NCBI GenBank assembly: GCA_022419385.1
Contig: JAJUBI010000008.1
Span: forward strand, 62,001 to 126,000
DNA from: Paraconiothyrium sp. Pb-2020
Lineage: Eukaryota; Ascomycota; Dothideomycetes; Pleosporales; Didymosphaeriaceae
DNA: 64,000 nt
Direction: 5' to 3'
Both the position numbers and the translations under genes were made by a program. The notes beneath the pieces were generated by a model. The model was not told the origin of the DNA. It saw only the letters and a list, made by a program, of their open reading frames with translations, and searched no databases. The first letter of the stretch is position 1. Each line of letters opens with the position of its first letter. Below, in pieces: positions 35,699-46,166 of this stretch.

Positions 35699-36954
35699 AT
35701 GCTCGTTGAAAAAGAAAGCAAGATTGGTTTAGTCTAATAAATCTTCTTTTGCAAACTGTAGCCAGTAGTACGCCAGTGGCGAAACTCTTGCTACTCCCGT
35801 AGTACAATCTTCTGGGGTTGTCATGCTTAAGATTACGTAGGCCGCCGCACCGGTGTTTCGTGTAATCTTCTTTAGTTCGACTAACTCTTTTTATTTTGTT
35901 ACTTTGTGACTTCTCAGTGAGTAAATCCTCATTGTTATGTATTTTTAAATCCCAGGAGATGCGTTCAAGCCGTTGCGATACTCTGCACGCATCTTTTCGG
36001 ATTCCAAGCTCTCACAAAGTCAGGGCAACTGTACGAGTACCTTTTTTCCAATAGGAATACAAGCTGACATCGTAGCCTGACGCAACGCAACGATAGTCTT
36101 CAACCATTATTCTAGATACATTTTTATGAGTAACAGGGGAATAGCGTAAGAGACCTACTTTCGATGCCTACTAAAAGAAAATATCAGTACTGCATAGTGT
36201 GGTTTCAATGTCGCAGTGTCAAGTCTCCTCTGTTCCTCATTAAAAAGGAGCTCCTCGTAGGCCCGTGCAGACTCGGCAGGGCAACCAACCGTCTGAAGCA
36301 TTTGGACACTGTCAGCTAAGCCCAATCAAAAGAGAGTTTTGTGGCTGACTGTTGGCAGAAGGCACGGCATCAGCTTTGCCAAATGTGGCTAGCACGGGTG
36401 CATCAAGCGCAGCCTCTTATCGTTCGTTCCACCACACCCTTCGCATATCACAGCCCCAAGCCGCAGATCACATTTGTTCACACTTTATGAGCCTTGTCCT
36501 CAACTTCATCCAATGGAGCACAGCAGAAAGCGGCATATTTCGCTGCTTTCACTGCAGCAGATCCCTGCAACCTGGGAACCACTCACTTGGCGCATCCTTC
36601 AGCTCGCTGCAGGTAGCGCTCCAAGTTCAGGGCGTATTGGTGGGCGTGGGGTCGCAATGCTCCTTGGGCGACCGTAAGATGGCTTCACAGCTGAGGCTGG
36701 GCAATGGGTGAGCTGCACACTCCGCCTTTTTGCCTACAACGGAGTGGGTGCCTCCCAAAGCAGCGAGGAATATAAACCTCGTGCTGACGTGCGTGTGACT
36801 CTGCGTTTCTGTTGGCTGTTTTCGAGTTGTTCAAGTGTACAGCCCCAGTTGCACAGGTCTTCTTGTCCTTTGCTCTTATACCTCTCGTTCTATCTCTTTA
36901 ATCACTTCTCGATATCTTCTTACTCCAAAATCTCGTTCAAGAAATCAGACAAAA
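35699..36954. other. AT-rich then normal intergenic DNA
   Basis: About 1.25 kb. The left half is AT-rich with no coding frame, and the right half is the promoter region of the next gene, with pyrimidine-rich tracts just before the start. No gene supported. Confidence 0.5.
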
Positions 36955-38768
36955 ATGGCGAACGACACTCCGTGGGGGCGAAGACTTATCATATGCTGCG
37001 ACGGAACTTGGCAGTCCAGTGTAAGCTCCAAAGACAATGTTCCCTCCAACGTCACAAAGCTTTGCCGAGTCATTGCTCGCATTGGAACCGACCAGCAGGA
37101 TCCAAATAAAAAATGGCACCAACTCGTATATTACGACAGCGGTATTGGTACAGGCAATCTCAGCGTATCCGAGGCCCGACGACAAGGTGGGACTGGCGCA
37201 GGGCTCGCCGAGAACGTGATCGAAGCATACAACTTCATTGTGCTGAATTACGAACCGGGGGACGAGATATTCTGCTTCGGTTTCTCCCGCGGGGCTTACA
37301 CAGCGCGAGCAGTTGCAGGGCTTGTCACCGATATAGGCGTCATCAAGCCCACAGATATGCAGCTTTTCCCAGCCATCTATCGCGCATACATGTCGAACGA
37401 GGAAATGCTACCGTTCCGCGAGACACAGGCGTGGAAGGAGTTTGTGGACGGGAAGCTTACAAGCAAAGGCCAGGAATTGAGCAAGGCTGGCCCTATCAAA
37501 GGCTTGAGAGACAGGGTGCAGAGCTTCGAGATCAGCCCACACCATAGCTTGCTCGCCGCAGAAGCTAGTCGCAAGGTCAAAGTAGTCGGTGTTTGGGACA
37601 CAGTAGGAAGTTTGGGAGTTCCAGACGTCGCGTGGTTCGACAACGAGAAGTACAGGACGAAATATGGATTCCACAACGTCAAACTCACCGAAAGTGAGTT
37701 AACAATTAATTTGTGTTTCTTTGGGAACAACGGCTGACTATAGCAAGACATCGAACATGCATACCATGCCCTAGCTCTCGATGAGCACCGCAAGGCCTTC
37801 CGACCGACACTGTGGTACATAGACAACGAGTTGCGTGAACGACTAGCGAAAGAAGGCAAACCATTGCCCGAACTAAAGCAGGTCTGGTTTCCTGGCGTCC
37901 ACATCAATGCTGGTGGCGGATCAGACGACTGTTTCACGGATATGAAGGGCGATTTGGAGAGTATGTCCTTGAGGCCGACATTTTCGCTACTTACGCTGAC
38001 GACGATCCAGATCTATCCACTGCAACCTGGACTTGGATGATGCATTGCATCTCCCCACACCTCACCATCGATCAGGATGCTTTCAAATCGATTCTCAGCC
38101 AATACCAACGCTGGCTGGCCCGCATTCGCTACGCATGCACATACCACCACCCTACGTTGCTCGACACAATCAAGTCCAACATACCCACGATACCGATCAT
38201 AAATCCAGCTACCAACCCACTTCTTCCGCCACAGCGCGATCCAATGCATGCACACCCAGAATTTGACTATGGCTGGGGCACAGGGCCCATTGTCGACTCA
38301 TACACCGGAATGTACTTCCTCAATGGCAGCCTACCGCGTGTACCTGGTAAGCTCCAAACCGAGGTGTACGACCAGAAGAATGCGGTGGCAGTGTTGGAAG
38401 ACATCTCGCCGTTCGGGGAGACCAACGAGTACATCCACCCCATCTGTGAGTATCGCAAGATCGTGCGTAGCAAGGAAGATAAATCGGCCCTCCAGGCCTA
38501 TAACCGGAAGTACGAGGTTGGACCGGATGGCAAGGATGGCAGGTACTGGTGGTATCGGGACGGGAAGAAGCTGCCCGAGTGGGTCATTATGGAGCATCAG
38601 GATGAAGGGGTGATCAACTTTGAGAAAACATGGTATGAGATGTGTGAGGAGACGAATAAGACTAAGGAACGTTTGAAGGAGGCTGGGTACGAGAAAGATT
38701 TCCTATTTTCGCTCGACGAGAAGGTAGATTTTGGATTGGGAGATAAGCCGGGGTACGTATATCCGTGA
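36955..38768 (+). CDS. DUF2235 alpha/beta-hydrolase-like protein
   Basis: Predicted exons 36955-37693, 37748-37960 and 38011-38768 give 569 residues. It starts with RLIICCDGTWQSS, has YYDSGIGTG, the nucleophile elbow GFSRGAY (Gly109 to Tyr115, Ser111), VGVWDTVGSLG and, after the first intron, HAYHALALDEHRKAFRPTLW. These are hallmarks of the DUF2235 family, related to the catalytic part of bacterial Tle1 phospholipases. Fungal members are uncharacterised; a lipase-like or other hydrolase role is inferred. No signal peptide or TM helix seen. Confidence 0.93.
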
Positions 38769-39194
38769 TTTGAGAATCTTTTCGTCACTATGATATAAAA
38801 CAAGGCTCTTCCAATCACGGCCAAGCTTTAACATGTCCAATCCTCTAGTCATGTACGCTTTGATATCAGATCATCGGTTTGGAACCAGATGGCAACTTCG
38901 CCCAGTTGTACAATATGACGGCTTCATCGTTGACGCAATGCCGTCCAGTCATCTGGCCTTCTATGTCTGATGCCGACCGTATGTTCCAACAATGCCTTTC
39001 GATGCCCAAAAACATGCTCAACAACTTCTCTCCATTATGCCCTTCGGTGGTCTCGATACGATGGGCGAGATGGCGGGAAGCACTCGATGGAGTTTCAATC
39101 TAAAGTGTCGATATCAGCGCAATGACGTACACTAGAGTATATGAAACCTACTCATGATCGTGTTTGGTTATTCGGCAGCGAAATCCGATTGGAA
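38769..39194. other. intergenic between two convergent genes
   Basis: About 425 bp of 3' flank shared by the hydrolase (plus) and the coiled-coil gene (minus). No gene seen. Confidence 0.5.
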
Positions 39195-40500
39195 TCATGT
39201 TGGCTCACCGCGCCGTTGCAAGCGTGCCTTGGCCTGCTCAAGTTCCCGCTCTGCTTTGTGCGCGCGGTGAAGAAGGACCTGGTTGTCGCGCCAAAGATCC
39301 TCGTTCTCGCGCTTGAAGTTGCCCACATGACGCTCGAGATTGTTCACCTCTAATGCTAGGCGTTGGCCGCTGTTGAATTCGCTCTTGGCCCAGCGGCTCT
39401 TTGCAGCAATCCTGCAGTTGCGTTAGTATTGCAGATGACACTAAGGCAGATTTAGTACTTACTCTTGCCTTTGCTCGCGTATACGGCGGTTCTTGTTCAC
39501 GATCATGGCGTCTCTCTCGTCTAGCATCCCATCTAGCCATGTGATGCTGGAAGGTATGTTAATTTCCGCTTAATTCGAGGATCCGTCTTCTTACTGCTCG
39601 CCCCTCTTAGCAATCCTGTAGATCTGTTAGCATTCGTACGTGGTATTGACATAGGGGTTGCTCTCACTCCTTGTCCCTCTTTACAATCCTGTAGCCACCT
39701 GTTAGCATTCATATGTGGCATTGATAGAGGGTTTGCGCTCACTCCTTGTTAGCTTTCTTCAGGTTGTATTTGAGCCGCTCCTCCGTGGTCATCTCCCGAA
39801 CGTCAGTCACGAAGAGTCCATCGCTCGAGTCGCTCTCATAGTCTTCGCTTCCTGCGTCAGGATCGCTAGAGGGGATTGAGGGCTGCTCTGGAGCGGCGGG
39901 AGTGTGTACACCTCCAGCGCGGGCTTCCGGGCTAGGAACAATCGGCGCACGACCTCTTCGGAGTTCCCAGACCGTCTCACAGGCCCTCTTCAAAGCAGCC
40001 AACGAGGCCTTGGTGTGGGCACCGTGATCCCTAAAACTCGGTACGACTCCCTCCTTGACCATGTAAAAGCCAATGAGTGACTCCAGCTCGGGGTAAACGC
40101 TGGTCAAGTGGCGGGTCGTCGTCAACAGAGGACAGCGGAAAGGGAAGTCCAGCTTGAAATTTTTGATGTGGTCCGGCAGAGGACATTTTCCGCCGTCGTA
40201 TGAGAACCTGACATTGAAAGGCTTGCGCATGTAGGCGCTGAGGGCGTAGTCAATGCCATTGAGCTGGATGATTCCTATTTTGATTCGCCGGGCGCTTCCC
40301 GTCTGATCGATGGTTTGATTGAGAAACATATTGGTCGCGGGTGGCAAGGCCGCAAAAGCGCCAGGAAATTGGTGTCGTGCGTGCGCTTCTACCTGCGCTA
40401 ATGTGTAGTCAGTGTCAACTGGTAGAGCATCGCTGCGCTGAGTGGGCCTGCGGCCGCCTTGCGGTGGGCGCCCGTTCATAAACCTGATGGGAGTTGCCAT
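39195..40500 (-). CDS. unknown protein with a coiled coil encoded by heptad-sized exons
   Basis: Predicted exons 39743-40500, 39668-39688, 39595-39615, 39463-39546 and 39195-39411 join in phase to 366 residues. The first exon encodes a domain I do not recognise (NVRFSYDGGKCPLPDHIKNF, FPFRCPLLTTTRHL, ELESLIGFYMVKEG) and an acidic linker with SEDYESDSSDG. From LKYNLKKANKE on, the rest is a charged coiled coil with hydrophobic residues every seventh position. Two micro-exons of 21 nt each encode exactly one heptad (IVKRDKE and IAKRGEH), the next exon is 84 nt (28 residues, four heptads), and all introns are phase 2. Without these splices every frame hits a stop. It could be a gene-family member typical of accessory regions; function unknown. 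Confidence 0.75.
39595..39742 (-). repeat. tandem duplication of an intron plus 21-nt exon unit
   Basis: Two units in tandem: intron 39689-39742 with exon 39668-39688, and intron 39616-39667 with exon 39595-39615 (75 and 73 bp). The introns share GTGAGNGCAA, TCAATNCCAC and GAATGCTAACAG, and the exons share GATTGNNAAGAGGG. Similarity along the whole unit shows that exon and intron were copied together. Confidence 0.85.
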
Positions 40501-41518
40501 CGTGGTGAAGCCGGCGAGGTCGAGCAGCGAGGTCGAGTGATCAGAAATGCAAGTGGTCAATACAAGTCGAGGTGAAGTCACTGGGTACCGTTCTGCAGTG
40601 CTGCCCCAGCAACCAAGTTTTCAACCACGTCCGGACAGATTGCGCGCTCTAGCATCCGATCCAAGTTGAATTCACTATGTAAGAGAGCGTATGCTAGCAT
40701 ACGCGAGAGCGACTGGAAGTCTTTGGCCCGAACGCATGGTATCTTGGACAAGTCTTCAAGTTTTCAGGCTATTGATATGTGTAACAATTACAGGTGACGA
40801 GAAGCAAGCTCCGCCCACAGGACATATATATAGTAATCTCGATCGATCCTTCTGCCGCCCATACTTGGAACAAGATTATAAGTTGCTGCGACGCGTAAAT
40901 ACGATTCATCCAGGTAAGGTTATGACGAAGGCGACCCAGGTCAGATCTTGAGATACGTAAGGCTCAGGTTTTCAGCGGAGATGACACTTGATCAAGATTC
41001 CGCCGCAGAACTGTCTCTGTTAGTCTGCTTAAGAATTACGCATTTCGTAGAACCGTAAAACAATACCGTTTGTCGAGCTGAAAGACCAACAGGTCTTCCA
41101 GATGTTTTTTATAATGCAGCCGCACTAGCTAGTGGAACATAAACCGGCAATGTTTGCTATATGCCTATATCATTATTTATCGTCACTACCTCTCCGCATA
41201 GAGATTAGGCACTTCGCGCGCCTGCTGCCTTCCTTGGATGTGGTAGGCCTAGAGGGCACTCAACGGGCAACTCTAATGACGCGCCGTCGGTACTCGGTCT
41301 CGCCAAGTGTTCGTGTCACGATTTTAGCAGGTGAAGGTGACGGGGGAAGCAAGATGGCAAACGCGTAAGGCTCGCCTATACGTGTGAAGTACCTGTGAAA
41401 GTTGAATTATGCGAGTGCGGTCAATAAATTCCCCTTGGCATCATTGATATCAGTCTTCTCTATAGTACTATATATATTATTTTAGCTGCTAAATGTATAT
41501 CCTAGGATAGCGGCCTTT
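40501..41518. other. intergenic, no gene seen
   Basis: About 1 kb with the promoter of the coiled-coil gene at the left and AT-rich DNA (TATATATTATTTTAG near 41470) at the right. Short frames have no support. Confidence 0.5.
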
Positions 41519-41915
41519 TGGTCCAGCGGCGTGGCTTCACATCCTCGCAGAAATTGCATCCGATAATGGTGTTGAGGGTCGAGGGGTCGGCGGTTCGAGT
41601 CACGTAGATTCCTCGTTGCTTGCAAGCTTGGCAGTCCGTTGACCGTGAATAGAACCTTGCAATCCGACAAGATGGTTCGAGTCACCTTAGATTCCTCGTT
41701 GCTCGCAAGCTTGGCAGTCCGTTGACGGTGAATAGAACCATGAGGGGTCCGGGGGGTCGGCGGTTCGAGTCACGTAGATTCCTTGTTGCTTGCAAGCTTG
41801 GTAGTCCTCGACCCTGAATAGAACCTTGCAATCCGACATTGAGGTTCGAATTGCCTAGACATTCCTCGTTGCTTGCAAGCTTGGCAGTCCATTGACAGCG
41901 AATAGAACCTATACA
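41519..41915 (+). repeat. tRNA-like element with four tandem B-box-bearing units
   Basis: An A-box-like TGGTCCAGCGG (41519-41529) and a B-box-like GGTTCGAGTCA (41592-41602) have roughly tRNA spacing, but the acceptor and T stems do not pair, so this is not a working tRNA. The B-box and its following text (ATTCCTCGTTGCTTGCAAGC, TTGGCAGTCC, GAATAGAACC) then recur at about 41674, 41762 and 41843, with a period of 81-88 bp. It looks like a tRNA-derived SINE-like relic that has expanded in tandem. Confidence 0.6.
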
Positions 41916-42091
41916 CCTAGATTCTGAGCTTCTGCTTAGTAATCCTGGATGGTGTGGAAATGGACGGTGTTAAAAACCTATTAGATTAGGTTCTTAGGCT
42001 ACTACCTTCGAAAGATGGTGGCTTAAGTTTTGCTGATTTAATTTTTCTCTAGGCGAATAATAGAAACCCAAGCTAATTAGTTAATCATACA

Positions 42092-42164
42092 TACTACACA
42101 CAGAAGAAAGTAGAGCGAAGTTACAGGCACTCGATCCATACGTCCACCTCAGACAAGCAACTAC
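42092..42164 (+). repeat. 73-bp direct repeat, left copy
   Basis: Begins TACTACACACAGAAGAAAGT and ends AGACAAGCAACTAC. It matches 44869-44941 at about 65 of 73 positions, same orientation, with no gap. Here it runs straight into a gcn5-like fragment, so the repeat is probably part of the old 5' leader of that gene. Confidence 0.85.
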
Positions 42165-42200
42165 CGTACCGAGAGTGTTGGTCACCAGCCGACTACGCAG

Positions 42201-42570
42201 ATGGATGAAGCGCAGGCAGAATGTCCCCGCCGCAAAGCGTCTGCCTCCGAAGAAGTGAATACCGCCCCTGATACTAAAACGATCAAAGGCTTGGACGACG
42301 GAATGACAGAACCGGTTGCTTAACGTTCAACTTCAGATCGGCGGGTTCCTATCTTTGAAAGGGTATGCCTTAGCCTTTGCATGCTAAGAATTACACTGAC
42401 TATTAAAAAGCCTGCAGTTATAGAAGAACGAAACGGTGAGATCTAATTCCGAGTCGTTAACAACGATGGTAGCAGATAGAGTATAATTATTCTTATAGGT
42501 CTTAAAAACCTAATTCAGAAACAACTTCCGAAAATGCCTAAGGATTATATTGCACGGCTCGTCTACGACC
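42201..42570 (+). pseudogene. gcn5: 5' fragment of a GCN5 histone acetyltransferase gene
   Basis: From ATG 42201 a frame with in-frame stops, crossed by a probable intron (about 42362-42410), leads to PAVIEERNGEI, FRVVNNDGSR, IIILIGLKN and QKQLPKMPKDYIARLVYD. This last text is the highly conserved N-terminal part of the Gcn5 acetyltransferase domain (SAGA complex). Three in-frame stops are present (TAA near 42320, TAA at about 42443-42445, TAG at about 42476-42478). Homology ends abruptly at about 42570, before the acetyl-CoA-binding motif and bromodomain. It is dead DNA, a broken duplicate; the active gene must be elsewhere. Confidence 0.85.
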
Positions 42571-42607
42571 CCAACCAAACGTCTCCAGTATGCAGCAACC
42601 TTTTTAC

Positions 42608-44425
42608 TCAGTACAGAGATATCGTCTTCTGCACGAGGCCGTTCCTGCTTGCCACCTCGCCCCTCATAATACCCTGGACATAACACTGGCCAACAAACGT
42701 ATACCTATCCACGCCCTCTGCCTTCTGTGGACGGACCACGAACGGAACGTTTCCTCCTCTGAAAATCCAGACTTGGTCCCCAACCTCCGTTTCCTTGTGA
42801 CCCTGGCCCATCAGACCTGTCTCGGTGACAAACATGGTCTGATTTGCCATCATGCCGTAAATGGTCTTCCGCGTGTCAAAGTCAACATCCGATGCTTTCC
42901 CACGCATGATTTTCCAGACATCTTGTACATCGTTGTCCTGGGCCTGCCGCACGGGTTGCTGATTTGTGTCCCGAATTACGTCGCCCAATATGAACCTCGC
43001 GAAAGCTCCGGCGCGGGTGTACGTGCTCTCGGGGTATATATCTTTTGAAACGGATCCATCGAGGTCATGGTTGGAGAAAGGGCACCCCACGGCAGCAGCA
43101 TACCAATCGTGCAAAAGGGCTTCCGTGGCAGGCACCTGCGCTGAATCTGCTACGTCGGCCGTCAAGTACCCGTCCTGAGCTCGCACGATATTGTCTATGT
43201 GGACGCCGGTTAAGGTCAAGCTTTGTTGTCCGATCTCCGACTCAATTGCTTTGAGATCAATTGGACCCAGACCCTCGTCAGCATTGTACGCATCGTAGCC
43301 GTACATCAGATAGTAGACATCCGGCGCGTATTTCGGTGTGGAGAAGGCTAGATCCAGCGCCCATGTAGCAATTTCTGGCGTGGACTCGGATTTTTGCTGA
43401 CGCGGAGACACCGTCAAAGGCCGCAGCCCTTTCTGGTCGAGTATCAACTCCTGTGCCAACGTGCTGAACACTTGATGTGTGGGAATACTGTAGTCGCATA
43501 TCTCCGTCACTGGTAAGCGGCCACCTTGACAAAGACCAAGAAGCCCGTATATCTTGTCCCGAGTATCAGTTGCCATTCGAAAACGATATCGATGGATCAT
43601 CTCGAAGAGGTCGTCGTAGCGAAGCCTCGCCAGGTTGACCCATGTCACATGTGCTGTGAAGTCCGCGAGAATCCGGTAGCCTGCGGGATACTGAGCAAGC
43701 ATGTCACCCAGTGGCTGTGGGAACCGGGACACCCAAGCTGCCCTGGCCTGCTGTAGGGTAGACCACGGCATCTCAAATCTGCCCCATCGCAGTGTCACGT
43801 ACTCTGGCAACGCTGCTTCTTGCACCGTCCAGATGCGGAACCACCACGCGTTGCGTCCGGGATATATACTTTTCAACGCTTCGATAGCTGCTCCGAAGCC
43901 ATGCGCTAAGGTTGGTGGAAGGGGCTCAGCGTTTGGATCTTGCGCACGACTCGCAGCGGCCATGTACTGGAGCAGCTGTACAGCAGCATCGGCATCGTCG
44001 AGAACTTCATCCCTCACTTCGCCTAGCCAGGCAATACAACGGGAACATTTCGTGTAGATGACCGACATAAGCCTGACCTGGTCCGCTTTCTCCTCGAGGT
44101 TCTGCTGGTCAATGCATATTTGGTCAACCCACAAGAGCCTATCGCGATCAGGTAGTTGTAGTTGACGGAGCGCGCCGCTGAGTGAGCGCGGAATTTCGAT
44201 GCGGTGACCGGACACGAGGATAGGCACTCGATCCGCCTCCGAGCCCCACACGTAGGAGAGCGTTTCATACTCGGGGAGGTTGTTCAGTGAAACCACCTGA
44301 ATATCGCAATCGAGGAGATCCGTCTTATCGGTGTCGGAGGGAGCGGGCGAGATCCTCAAGATGCGTATGTTCGGAGAGCTCAAGTAGAGATCCCCGCGCT
44401 TGCTGTTCTGGAGCGGAGGTAGCAT
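42608..44425 (-). CDS. HET (heterokaryon incompatibility) domain protein
   Basis: Single exon, 605 residues from ATG 44425; the open frame extends upstream but has no earlier ATG. The HET domain is complete: YETLSYVWG, then RQLQLPDRDRLLWVDQICIDQ, EKADQVRLMSVIYTKC and AWLGE. Later text includes WWFRIWTVQEAALP and DKIYGLLGLC, usual for the family. HET proteins trigger cell death when unlike individuals fuse, or act in related recognition, but most family members are untested. It sits between two direct repeats next to a gcn5 fragment, in an accessory region. Confidence 0.95.
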   Translation of the reverse strand: MLPPLQNSKRGDLYLSSPNIRILRISPAPSDTDKTDLLDCDIQVVSLNNLPEYETLSYVWGSEADRVPILVSGHRIEIPRSLSGALRQLQLPDRDRLLWVDQICIDQQNLEEKADQVRLMSVIYTKCSRCIAWLGEVRDEVLDDADAAVQLLQYMAAASRAQDPNAEPLPPTLAHGFGAAIEALKSIYPGRNAWWFRIWTVQEAALPEYVTLRWGRFEMPWSTLQQARAAWVSRFPQPLGDMLAQYPAGYRILADFTAHVTWVNLARLRYDDLFEMIHRYRFRMATDTRDKIYGLLGLCQGGRLPVTEICDYSIPTHQVFSTLAQELILDQKGLRPLTVSPRQQKSESTPEIATWALDLAFSTPKYAPDVYYLMYGYDAYNADEGLGPIDLKAIESEIGQQSLTLTGVHIDNIVRAQDGYLTADVADSAQVPATEALLHDWYAAAVGCPFSNHDLDGSVSKDIYPESTYTRAGAFARFILGDVIRDTNQQPVRQAQDNDVQDVWKIMRGKASDVDFDTRKTIYGMMANQTMFVTETGLMGQGHKETEVGDQVWIFRGGNVPFVVRPQKAEGVDRYTFVGQCYVQGIMRGEVASRNGLVQKTISLY

Positions 44426-44868
44426 GATTATCTGATCTAGAATATCCGAAGGAATATTTATTATTTCGGCGTGGGGAACTGCTGCATTTTTGAAGGTTCT
44501 CAGCGACGCGTCGCTTCGGTGCACCAACCCATGTCGTCTGACCGCTTCGCCTCAATGACCCTGTCAGTGCGCGTTTGGCCCCCACCTCAAGAGTCAAACA
44601 TATCTATCTTGTAGTAGATATTCCATTATGATTAGCTGGTAAAAATAGTAAACTATATTTAAGAGAAACTACCTTGATTAGTTTAATGTAGATACTAAGA
44701 TCCTATGCCCTTATCTAATGTGATAGAAAGATTAAGTAGTGTTATCAGTGCTTCTCATAAGTTTTGTGCCCACGTCCCATGGGAACAAAGTGGAGATTTA
44801 GGCCAGTTCACATGTCTAGTAGATTCTAATTACTATATAACAGGCTCTATTGGCTGCCTAATAAATTA
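44426..44868. other. intergenic, AT-rich, promoter side of the HET gene
   Basis: About 440 bp, AT-rich from about 44600. No gene. Contains the HET promoter. Confidence 0.5.
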
Positions 44869-44941
44869 TACTACACACAGAAGAAAGTCCAACGGAGCTA
44901 CAGGCACTCAATCCATACGTCCATCCCAGACAAGCAACTAC
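44869..44941 (+). repeat. 73-bp direct repeat, right copy
   Basis: Second copy of the 42092-42164 repeat, same orientation, about 89 percent identical. Homology stops at AAGCAACTAC and the FAD monooxygenase stop codon lies a few bases further (44949). Confidence 0.85.
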
Positions 44942-44948
44942 ATCTACA

Positions 44949-46166
44949 TCACTCTGGCGTTTGCCCCGCATGAAACGCCTTCATCATATCCGCCATCTCT
45001 CTCGATCCACCCGCGCGAAAATGCCTCTCCTTCCCTTCCGCCGTTTTCTCCATAAACTTCTTCGCTCGCGGCCACATTTCCTCCTCGTACGCTTTGACCG
45101 CCTCATCCAAGCTCTTCTCCCCTTTGCAGCTCGCAATGACCTCCCTAGCCAGCACCAGCGCATCCGTCATACCCACATTCACGCCCACACCCGCGAACGG
45201 CGTCATGACGTGTGCGGCATCCCCAATCAACGTGACGCCCTGGACGTGAGGGTACGAAAAGCCAATCGGCAGTTCATACAATGCGCGCGGCGTTAGCTTG
45301 TCCTTCGACAACGTGAGCAGGCGCTGCAGATCCGGAGCCACGTGGTTGAAGTAACGCTCGACAAACTGCGTCCGCGCGGTGTCTCCGCTCTCCCAGTCGA
45401 TGCCACACTCCGCGATGAACGTCTCCGGCACGCGCAGACACGCATACGTGCGCAGACCCCCATCGCCCTGCCGCTGGCTGAGAACCGCGCTGCCCTCCGC
45501 AAACGCAAAGCACGACCCCGCGCCCACGTAGTCCCGCAGCCACGGCTCGCGCTGAACATCGTTGTGCCACAGCTCGACAGCCGAGATCCCCGAATACGCT
45601 GGCTTTGTCTCCGTAAGCAGGTCCCGTACTTTCGACCACGCGCCGTCCCCGCCAACGACGAGGTCAAATCCTTCTTCCCTGCTGCCGTCGGCAAAGTGCA
45701 AAGCGTGCTTGCATGGCTCCGACGATGGCACAACGCCCTTCAACTTCGCCCCCCACTTCACGCTCGCCTCCGGCACCGCCCCGTACGTGATCCTCATCAA
45801 CCACTCCCGATCAATCTCCGGCCGTCCCTCCAACGAATCTTGCACACCCGCTCCCTTCTCCGTTTCAGACTGCTGTCCATCCCCCGCATTCTCATCCCAG
45901 AATACCTCCCCGCTGTCCAAATCCACAAGCTTTAAGCAGTCGCTCTCCGGCCGCGCATGCTCGACGAACGCGTCCCACAGCCCGGCTTCGCGCAGCGCCT
46001 GCTGGCCGGTCTGCGGGTGCAGATCGAGGGAGCCGCCCTGGTGTCTGAGGGCGGGCGCGGCTTCGTAGATGGTGTAGGGGATAGCGTTGCGGTGGAGGAT
46101 GGCGGCGAGGGTGAGGGATGTAGGGCCGGCGCCGATGATTGCGATTTTGGGGGTTGGGGGGAACAT
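44949..46166 (-). CDS. FAD-dependent monooxygenase (TetX-like)
   Basis: Single exon, 405 residues. It has the FAD ADP-binding motif IAIIGAGPTSLTLAAIL at the N-terminus, the middle DG motif (DLVVGGDGAWSKVR) and the GDAAHVMTPFAGVGVNVGM motif that binds the FAD ribityl chain. The LDLHPQTGQQALREAGLWDAF text and overall length match the fungal TetX-type/PHBH-fold hydroxylases. These use NADPH and oxygen to hydroxylate aromatic or polyketide substrates. No neighbouring biosynthetic partner is obvious, so the substrate is unknown. Confidence 0.93.
   Translation of the reverse strand: MFPPTPKIAIIGAGPTSLTLAAILHRNAIPYTIYEAAPALRHQGGSLDLHPQTGQQALREAGLWDAFVEHARPESDCLKLVDLDSGEVFWDENAGDGQQSETEKGAGVQDSLEGRPEIDREWLMRITYGAVPEASVKWGAKLKGVVPSSEPCKHALHFADGSREEGFDLVVGGDGAWSKVRDLLTETKPAYSGISAVELWHNDVQREPWLRDYVGAGSCFAFAEGSAVLSQRQGDGGLRTYACLRVPETFIAECGIDWESGDTARTQFVERYFNHVAPDLQRLLTLSKDKLTPRALYELPIGFSYPHVQGVTLIGDAAHVMTPFAGVGVNVGMTDALVLAREVIASCKGEKSLDEAVKAYEEEMWPRAKKFMEKTAEGKERHFRAGGSREMADMMKAFHAGQTPE

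Noticed and set aside
41510..41605. Possible functional tRNA gene
   Set aside because: A and B boxes are present but acceptor and T stems cannot pair and there is no credible anticodon arm.
41592..41915. Repeats of about 82 bp considered as a CRISPR array
   Set aside because: The units are contiguous homologous DNA without unique spacers, and the genome is eukaryotic.
42608..44527. Longer HET protein starting at 44527
   Set aside because: The frame there begins with a TTG, not ATG. The first ATG in frame is at 44425, just before the conserved HET text.
45342..46068. Two long plus-strand frames opposite the FAD monooxygenase
   Set aside because: Antisense shadows in GC-rich coding DNA. The minus strand has all FAD motifs.
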